A model generated the notes under the pieces. That model saw nothing but the letters and a program-made list of their open reading frames with translations, ran no database searches and was not told where the DNA came from. Of a DNA stretch of 64,000 nucleotides, positions 56,870 to 64,000 are shown piece after piece. The translations under genes were made by a program, and so were the position numbers. Position 1 is the stretch's first letter. Every line of letters starts with the position of its first letter. The stretch is from Reticulascus tulasneorum (taxonomy: Eukaryota > Ascomycota > Sordariomycetes > Glomerellales > Reticulascaceae), in NCBI GenBank assembly GCA_001557505.1, contig LSAX01000005.1, forward strand, positions 1,798,001 through 1,862,000, in the 5' to 3' direction.

Positions 56870-59800
56870 CTATTGATTTCCAGACGAGCCCTGCGGACCA
56901 GGGGTTCGAGGAGACCAAGAAGGCGACTGCGAAGTTATTAGATCATGCACTTAAACTGTGTTCTGCAACGAGAGAACTTACTGTTGGAGAGTAGCTGGGA
57001 CTGGTCGGAGACTGCTGCGCACCGGAACCTCTCTGGAAGCCAGGGCTTGTCGGCGAGTAGGCTTCCGGCGAGGTCGGCGACCACGTTGGTGACGCGGGAG
57101 AGTACGATGGTGACGTAGCCCCAGCTGCATGAATGTTTGGAGAAGTAGGGCTGTAATTAGGACTCGCTGGCGAGTAGCTCGGTGAAGTGGGCGACAAGTA
57201 CTGAGCCGGTGATGTGGGCGAGTAATGTTGAGGAGCCGCGGGCGATGCCGGCGAGTAGCTCGGCGAAGTGGGACTGTAATTCGGACTGGCCGGGCTGGTC
57301 GGCCGGAGCATCGGCGATGTCGGCGAGAAGGATGGAGAAGAGGGACTGAATTGGGGTGAAGTCGCATAGCGGCCGCCGACACCATCCATAAGCGGCGACG
57401 TGGGCGAGTATCCCGCGTTGGGCGAGGCCGGGGAGTATCCGCCGTACCCACTGCTGAAGGGCGACGTGGGCGACGTGCTGAAGGGGCTGGTGGGCCTTCC
57501 AGGGCTGGCGCTGGAGTATGGGTTGACAGAGTGAATACCTCCAAAGCCACCACCATATTCCGTTGCGAAGCCGGCTGGCGAGTCCGATCCGGCTCCCACA
57601 ATTGGGGAGAAGTTTCCGGCCGTCGGCGAATTGAGCGACAGGTAGCCAGAATCCGCCATCGGCGAACCCGAATCGTAAGGGGTCGCAGCTCCCTGATCTT
57701 GACCGCCCTTGACTGGCATTCCAGGCACGAGGCCCATGCGAGAGTTGTCACTGATGACGGTCTCAAGCATCTTGGGATCAAGAAGAACATCGAAATGGCC
57801 AGTGCCCATGGGCGCCATTTGACCGAGAATGACATTCTCGGATATGCCGCGACAGTCATCAAGCTCACCAACGGCTGCTGACTCAAACAAGATTTCGACC
57901 GTTTCCTCGAAGGAGCAACGCATCAAGGCACCAGTGTCTGATCGGTTGATACCGTGACGGGTGACAGCCGTGAGACTACCACGGTACGTCATGACATCCA
58001 CAAGCAGCGCGAGATGTCGGTGATTGACGTAGGAACCGTCAAAGGCCAAGACTTGCGTCAGCTCTCTGATCAGAGCCGACCGGGCGGCTTCGATGCCAAA
58101 GACCTCGACGACCTGCCACAGTGAGTTGGTATAGGTTCGGTTGGGATCCACACCCTCGACCGTCAGGACCTGGCTGAGCGCAGTTCCTGAGGTATCAAGA
58201 TACCATTCTTGACATCGGTCATCTGCCTTTGCGGCGAGCAAGGCGCCATCGGGAGTCTCGATGAGCTTGGTTTCCTTATTCAGGAAGGCTCTCTCGATGC
58301 CCTGCACACCGCGAAGGGTGAGGGTATCAAGCAAATGTGCCACCAGGCGCTTGAGCATGACGTCTTCCTCGAGCTTGTTCTCCCCGTCATCGTTCTTCTG
58401 GTCTTGTCGCAACAAACTACGGACCCGAATGACTTGTTCCTCAGCATTGTTATCGCTGAAAATGACAGAAAGATCGTTCGGGTAATCCTCCTTGAGCCGC
58501 TGGGCGACATCTTCGACCTTCAGTTCCTTGTCGAGTAGCTTTTGACGGTCCAAGGTAATACGCAACAACCACCTAGATTGCATTTCAATGGGGTCGTGGC
58601 TGTCGTCCGGAATCAAATAGTATGACTCGACCATATCGACATCATCAGGAATATTTGTAGCCTGGATGTCCGGGTCGTAGTAGATTTCGGTGACGGCAGT
58701 AACCGAGCGGAGGGTGGTGTGCTCCACAGCACTACGCAGTCTCTTGGCGGCTTCCTGAGTCGCGTTGTCTTCGTGAAGGTAGACGACCATGGACGGTGTC
58801 TTGATATTCTTCGCCAAATTCAGAATCTCCTTCAGTCGGGGCACACCAAGGGTGACGTTCTTGGAAGAGACACCGGCAAAATGGAACGTGTTGAGCGTCA
58901 TCTGCGTCGCCGGTTCTCCAATGGATTGTGCAGCCAACACCCCGACCATCTCGCCAGGGCTGACATCAGCTCTCGCCCAGCGGCCTTCGATCTCGCCCAA
59001 CACGTGGTTAAAGGCGAGCTTGTTGAGGCGCTGCAGACATGCAATGCGCTTGTAGGCGAGCCGAGAGCGGAGTTGTGCCTTGATGAGGATGGTGGCATTA
59101 TAATCTGCCTCCTTGGAAATATCATCTTCGCCACGAACAATGATCATCCTCTCCAGCATATCGCGCACGGCAGGGATGACGTCTTCAGGTCTCAGGTCGC
59201 TCCGATCACCGTCTTCCACGTTGAAGAGCTTCTTTGACGTTTCGATGATACGGATAACATTGAGAGGTAGCTGCATGGACTCCTCGTCCTTCTTCCTGAA
59301 GTTGATCTTTCGAACAACCCTCCGGTCTTCCACCAGCGCCTCGTATTCATCATCCAGAAGTTGCTGTGCGGTCGGATCACCCGCAATTTCGTTGCCGTAC
59401 TCGAGCCAATCAAGGGCCTCTGGACGGTTCTGGTCCATGATATCAAGGCGGTAGCGATCCTCGAACTTCTTGTTGGACATATTGAGATGGTCCATTCGCT
59501 GCTTCTCGATGTAAATAGCATCGAGACCGTCTTCGCCATACAAAAATTGAATGATGTCTCCAAGGGAATTTCTGACGGTACCATCGTACTTTGCACTGAC
59601 GTCTTCCAGAGCCTTGACGAGACGGCGCTGGATGTAACCAGTTTCGGCTGTTTTCACGGCCGTGTCGATGAGACCTTCTCTTCCAGCCATGGCGTGGAAG
59701 AAGAACTCGCTCGGTGTCAGGCCTCGTAGATAAGAATTTTCAACGAAACCACGAGCCTCGGGCGAATAGTCATCCTTGGTGAAGTGAGGCAGGGTGCGAT

Positions 59801-62250
59801 ACTTGAATCCGAAAGGGATACGCTTGCCCTCCACGATCTGCTGACCGACGAGAGCAGTCATCTGGGAAATGTTGATGGAGGAACCTTTTGATCCGGACGA
59901 GGCCATGGTGACCGCGTTGTTGAGATCCTTCAAACTCTTTTGGGTAGTAGTACCAGCTTTGTCACGGGCAGTGTTGAGAGCCTTGGAGACTTTGCTCTCG
60001 AACGTCTCTCGAATGTTCATACCCGGAAGAGCCTCGAGCTCGTTGGCCGTAGCTTGGGCGGTGAGCGACGCGACCTCTGCCTTCTGCTCATCAATATGCA
60101 CCTGAACCTTTTCAATCGTCTGCTTGTCTGGGATCGTATCACCGATACCAATGCTGAAACCATTGTGCAGGAGCCAGTAGTTGACGACTTGCTGGACGCC
60201 ATTGAGGAATCGCATCGCCGCGTCAGGGCCGTGCTCATTGTAAACGAGGTGAACGATACCTCCACTGGCAGCTCCCACATGTTTCTTTGCCAATAGACCG
60301 TACATGACCTGGCCACTTTGGATCAAGAGTCCCTCGTCCCTAAGCGGGGAATCTTCCTTCGTGTCGCTCAATTGGTTCAGACTGATGATCTCGGGGATGA
60401 CCAAGCTAATAATCTGTTTACCGGTCCACCTGGGCCGCGGCCGGATGATGGCTGGCGTAGGAATGATGCCATTCCAATTTGGTACCCACAGCATGAGATT
60501 CATAACAGCGTCCTTCGTGAGGAACACATCGCGACGGCAGAGCTTGTAGACGCCTGCGAGGGTATCCTGAACGATGCCCATGAGCGGGCCGTTTCGCTGT
60601 GGCGACACAATGTTGATGGGAACCATGCACAGCTCCTTGACTTCTGCTCGGGTCTCCTCGCTCTGCGGCACGTGCAAATTCATCTCGTCACCATCGAAAT
60701 CGGCGTTGTAAGGAGACGTCACAGATAAATTGAGCCGGAAGGTTGAGTACGGCATCACACGGACCCTATGACCCATCATGGACTCCTTGTGCAGCGAAGG
60801 CTGACGATTGAAGATGATGTAGTCGCCGTCGATGAGATGGCGTTCCACCTTCCAACCGTACTCGAGCGAAATGGCGCCAGCACGCCGGTGATGACGAAGA
60901 TCAATTCTTGTACCATCAGACCGAATCACGTACTTGGCACCGGGATGCTCATTTGGCCCATTCTGGACAAGCTGGTGGAGTCTACCAATGTTGTAAGGCG
61001 TGACCGTCTCTGGGTAAGTCAGAGTTCTTGCAATGCTGCGAGGCACTCCGACTTCGTCCAGTGACAAGTTGGCATCACCCGTGATGACAGTACGAGCGGA
61101 AAAATCGACACGCTTTCCCATCAAGTTTCCTCGGAGACGACCCTCCTTGCCCTTTAGACGTGCGCGAATGGATTTGACAGGACGGCCACTCTTTTGGAGG
61201 GCGGTTGGCGTACCGGCAAGGTCATTGTCCATGTAGGTGGCAACATGGTATTGGAGCAATTGCTCGAAATCTTGCGCGATGTGCGCAGGCGAGCCCTCGT
61301 CGAGGGCCTGCTTGACATTTCCATTCGCTCGAATGATATCACCAAGCTTGTAGGTCAAATCATCCTCGTTTCGCATACCCTGACCGGTGCCGTCCATGGA
61401 GACACTGGGTCGGACGGGTGGCGGTGGGACTGGTAGGACGGTGAGAATTAGCCACTCTGGTCGAGCGTACTCGGTATTCAGGCCCATGTCCAACAGGTCT
61501 GAATCAGAGATGCGCTTCAAGATGTTGAGACTCATCTCCGCTGTGATCGGAGTTGCTTCCTGCTTCTTTGGGCCGTCTTCTTGAGGGACCGAGAAGTTGG
61601 CCATCAGCATGAGAGCCCGCTGCCGGACCGCGGGCTGGATGTTGCCGCAACCGCCGTGGTCGACCGGTGGAGGTCCCTTGAGGCCGGGGTGGTAATCCAT
61701 ATCATCCTGCTTCACCTCCTTCACCTCGTTCTCGCATCGCTTCTTCTTCTTGCAGATGGCCCAGACTTTGCCGAAGCGAGCCTTCGGATCTCTCGTCTTC
61801 ATGGCTGCGGCGAATTCAGGATCACTCTGAGAATGATTGTTAGCAAAGTCAAGCCACAGACCAAAAATGTCACTCAAAGTAGAGCACACATACTCGATCA
61901 GCCAACACCTTGCTACAGTTGTGGCAGACAATCTCCAGAATCTTCTTGACCTTCTTGATGAAGCCTGGGTGGTACACAGGCTTGGAAAGCTCGATGTGGC
62001 CAAAATGACCCGGGCATTCGCCCATCGCCTGCGTGCAAGTCTTGCACTTGAACTGCCGGTCGATGGATCCGAGTAGAGGATCGTTCAACCCGGCGTCGCG
62101 AGGCTTCAGTCGATCGTCGTCCATCGTCTCCGGGTAGATGATTTTACACACGCTCATATTCTTGATCTCCTCGGGCGACAGGATTCCAAACTGCACCTCT
62201 TCGATCGTCTTGATCGGCGCACTCGAGTGCGTAAAGTAAAGGTTCGACAT
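56870..62250 (-). CDS. RPB1: Rpb1, largest subunit of RNA polymerase II
   Basis: Three exons: 62250-61894, 61826-56982 and 56926-56870. Introns are 67 and 55 bp, phase 0. The product is about 1752 residues, as expected. Rpb1 forms the catalytic centre and clamp of Pol II. Exon 1 has the clamp zinc site ([20 protein letters not shown], then CHNCSK). The catalytic [13 protein letters not shown] loop, whose three Asp bind Mg2+, is at about 493-504. Later segments include the bridge-helix region ([20 protein letters not shown]) and a [19 protein letters not shown] trigger-loop stretch. The CTD begins near residue 1578 and has roughly 16 recognisable, mostly degenerate heptads. The last 18 residues ([18 protein letters not shown]) lie on the third exon; reading through the intron would give a false [12 protein letters not shown] end. 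Confidence 0.96.
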
Positions 62251-63077
62251 CTTGGCGGTATCGTCGAGAGTGTCGAGTTTGGGAGGTTCGTTGGCAAACC
62301 GGTGTTTGGTCGCGGATGGCGAGGAGGGTCGCGATCACGTCGTCGCGCGGTTCTAACGAGTCGCAAAAGAGCCTAGGAAAGACCTGCCGATGAATCTCTG
62401 TCCCGCGAAACACGTTTCGAGATGGACACGAGCGTCAAAGGCTGTCCGATGATGGCGCTTTCAACCACGCCCGTCTCCGGCCAGCGGCCCAGGAGAAGGT
62501 TCCACTGATCTACCCCGTCGCCGCCACCTCCAGAGCTTCGAATTATCAGAAATCGCGATGATTCTAATCGTAGACCGTGTCGGGAAATCGCGACAATCCA
62601 AGAGCGCGGTTTCCGACGCGTGTGGTGATGCTTTGTGTCGTTTGACAAAAGTTTTGACGAGGGTGAGGCGAGAATCCGAACGAGGTGAGAAAGAAATCTT
62701 GTCTTGAGGCGGCTGGCGGAGCCCAGATTCGCGCTAGCCCGGATTAGGATCACTGCGGCACTCCTTTTTTTGGAGTTTCGCGTGCCTGAGGATCAAAAGG
62801 TAGAGGTACTTCCTTCGATTAGGGATTTTCGGTTCTTCGGTGCAGCACTTGAAGTACCGCTACTTCTATCTTTGTCTCTCAACGAGGTGGGTGGTGCCCC
62901 CTTCTCCCGTCTCGCCGATGAGTCAACCTCCAATTCACAAAGAATCACCGCCACCAATCGATTCTTTCTACAGTCAGCCAAGGTCAAGCACCAAAAGCAC
63001 CGTGTCACGAGCGCGCACAGATGAAGCATTGGATGGCCGCGCACAAAGAGGGATCAGGCTGCAATTCAGTATTCTAT
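62251..63077. other. RPB1 promoter region and SWD1 3' flank
   Basis: 827 bp between tandem minus-strand genes. It contains T-rich and CT-rich runs; no gene was recognised. Confidence 0.5.
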
Positions 63078-64000
63078 CTACTTTTTCTTGCCTCTTGTCC
63101 CCTTGGCTCCCCGTTTCGACGGAGCCTTCTCCTCGGTTATTGTGTCCCCATCCAATAGCTCCTCGTCCTTGCCTGGACTCCTCCTCCGCATGGTACCGGT
63201 CGACACCGCAACGAACTCCTCCTCGCTATCGCTCTCGCCGAGGTCGAATAAGACCGGCATCCGGAATGCGTCCACATCGTCCTCATCATCGTCCGCCTTT
63301 GCTGGATCGAGTGTCACAACATCTACATTCTCGTCCTCTGCATCCAGCCGCCGTTTTTGAATCTCCTCTTGCGCGTAAATATCAAACTCGTCTTCGTTCT
63401 CGATGTACTCGACGTTCTCCTCCACCTCGCAAAAGTCCGGCGCGAGCGCAGACCACTTCTGGGGACTGGTCACCGACCAGATGAATATGTTTCCTGTCTC
63501 GAGCCCGCACGTTGCCAACAAGGCGCGGGTCGGATGCCATTCTATAACTCCTTGCTCCTCTTTTGGACCCTCCAGCATTCTGACCAAACTTCCGTGGTTT
63601 CGCTCCCATATGTATGTTTCGTGATTATTAAAGGTGGAAGCGGCGACGTATTCTCCTGTCGCGCTGAACGTGACATGGTTCCAGTCTAACCGATTGACAA
63701 CGTCTTGGAACTTGTGCTCGAGCGGCATCTGTATTGTGTCCAGATCGAGGTCTTCGGCCGATAGATTGGGGAGATGGAAAGTCCTGATGATGCCATCCCG
63801 CGCATTCACGAGCATGTCCTTCCCTGAACTCGTTATTCGTAGTGTTGTTACCACCGCGCTGCACATTTTTTCCGAGAAAATGATCTCCCGGCTCTTGACG
63901 TCGATAATGTTGAGCCGGCCTTTGCTTGTCCCGGCTAGAATGTGATTCCCTGTCGCAGTAAAGATGGTCACTGTCGTCATCTGTTTCGCGTCCTCCTTCG
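63078..64000 (-). CDS. SWD1: Swd1 (RbBP5 homologue), COMPASS subunit, C-terminal part
   Basis: The frame is open to the right edge of the window; the visible 306 codons end at TAG 63078. Swd1 is a WD40 subunit of the Set1/COMPASS H3K4 methyltransferase in the nucleus. Visible blades include TIFTATGNHILAGTSKGRLNI, LRITSSGKDMLVNARDGIIR and VTFSATGEYVAAST, then IEWHPTRALLATCGLETGNI with IFIWS. The segment WSALAPDFCEVEENVEYIEN followed by EDEFDI is the family's post-propeller signature, which in RbBP5 precedes the acidic segment contacting Set1/Ash2. The C-terminus is acidic and then basic (GAKGTRGKKK). The N-terminal blades lie outside the window. An internal Met at 63980 is not the start, because open frame and sequence continue beyond it. 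Confidence 0.88.
   Translation of the reverse strand, partial: KEDAKQMTTVTIFTATGNHILAGTSKGRLNIIDVKSREIIFSEKMCSAVVTTLRITSSGKDMLVNARDGIIRTFHLPNLSAEDLDLDTIQMPLEHKFQDVVNRLDWNHVTFSATGEYVAASTFNNHETYIWERNHGSLVRMLEGPKEEQGVIEWHPTRALLATCGLETGNIFIWSVTSPQKWSALAPDFCEVEENVEYIENEDEFDIYAQEEIQKRRLDAEDENVDVVTLDPAKADDDEDDVDAFRMPVLFDLGESDSEEEFVAVSTGTMRRRSPGKDEELLDGDTITEEKAPSKRGAKGTRGKKK

Noticed and set aside
1..64000. tRNA, 5S rRNA, spliceosomal RNA genes and CRISPR arrays
   Set aside because: I looked for A/B-box pairs (GGTTCRA-type), 5S and U6 start motifs and spaced repeats on both strands by eye and found none convincing; tRNAscan-SE and Infernal would be decisive.

Overview
The window is nuclear DNA of a filamentous ascomycete (Pezizomycotina), most likely a Sordariomycete; the order cannot be fixed from sequence reading alone. 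The reasons are short GT-AG introns (51-75 bp) throughout, a Zn(II)2Cys6 regulator, a DHA2-type MFS transporter, an RNA polymerase II subunit with a degenerate CTD, CT-rich leaders before start codons and long gene-poor intergenic stretches. No tRNA, rRNA, intact transposon or CRISPR array was found.

Left part (1-28.1 kb): the C-terminal end of MDM12, VPS28 (three exons), NOC2 and a DUF726 lipase-like membrane protein are packed closely in alternating orientation. An MFS transporter and a Zn2Cys6 regulator follow; they diverge across 3.4 kb of non-coding DNA. Next come CDC26, an uncharacterised 718-residue protein, and a compact block of RAD1, OST5 and GCN5. OST5 is a three-exon 79-residue gene that is invisible as a single open frame. 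The block ends with a conserved unknown protein whose N-terminus cannot be placed on an ATG.

Middle (31.4-42.1 kb): a small Cys-containing acidic protein, a DUF7514-type protein with a long Arg/Glu/Asp dipeptide tail, a tail-anchored-looking unknown protein, the ribosome-associated Hsp70 SSB (five exons) and an F-box-like protein.

Right part (42.1-64 kb): almost 15 kb hold only two very short genes (83 and 60 codons). Then come RPB1, with a last tiny exon finishing the CTD, and the C-terminal part of SWD1, a COMPASS subunit running off the window.

The genes are mostly housekeeping (ERMES, ESCRT-I, 60S biogenesis, APC/C, 9-1-1 clamp, OST, SAGA, SSB, Pol II, COMPASS) and do not form one pathway. 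The only grouping with a pathway flavour is the transporter/regulator pair. I did not find a convincing undescribed system. The best leads are the two short Cys-rich proteins, the gene with the missing ATG, the gene-poor 15 kb and the unknown conserved proteins.
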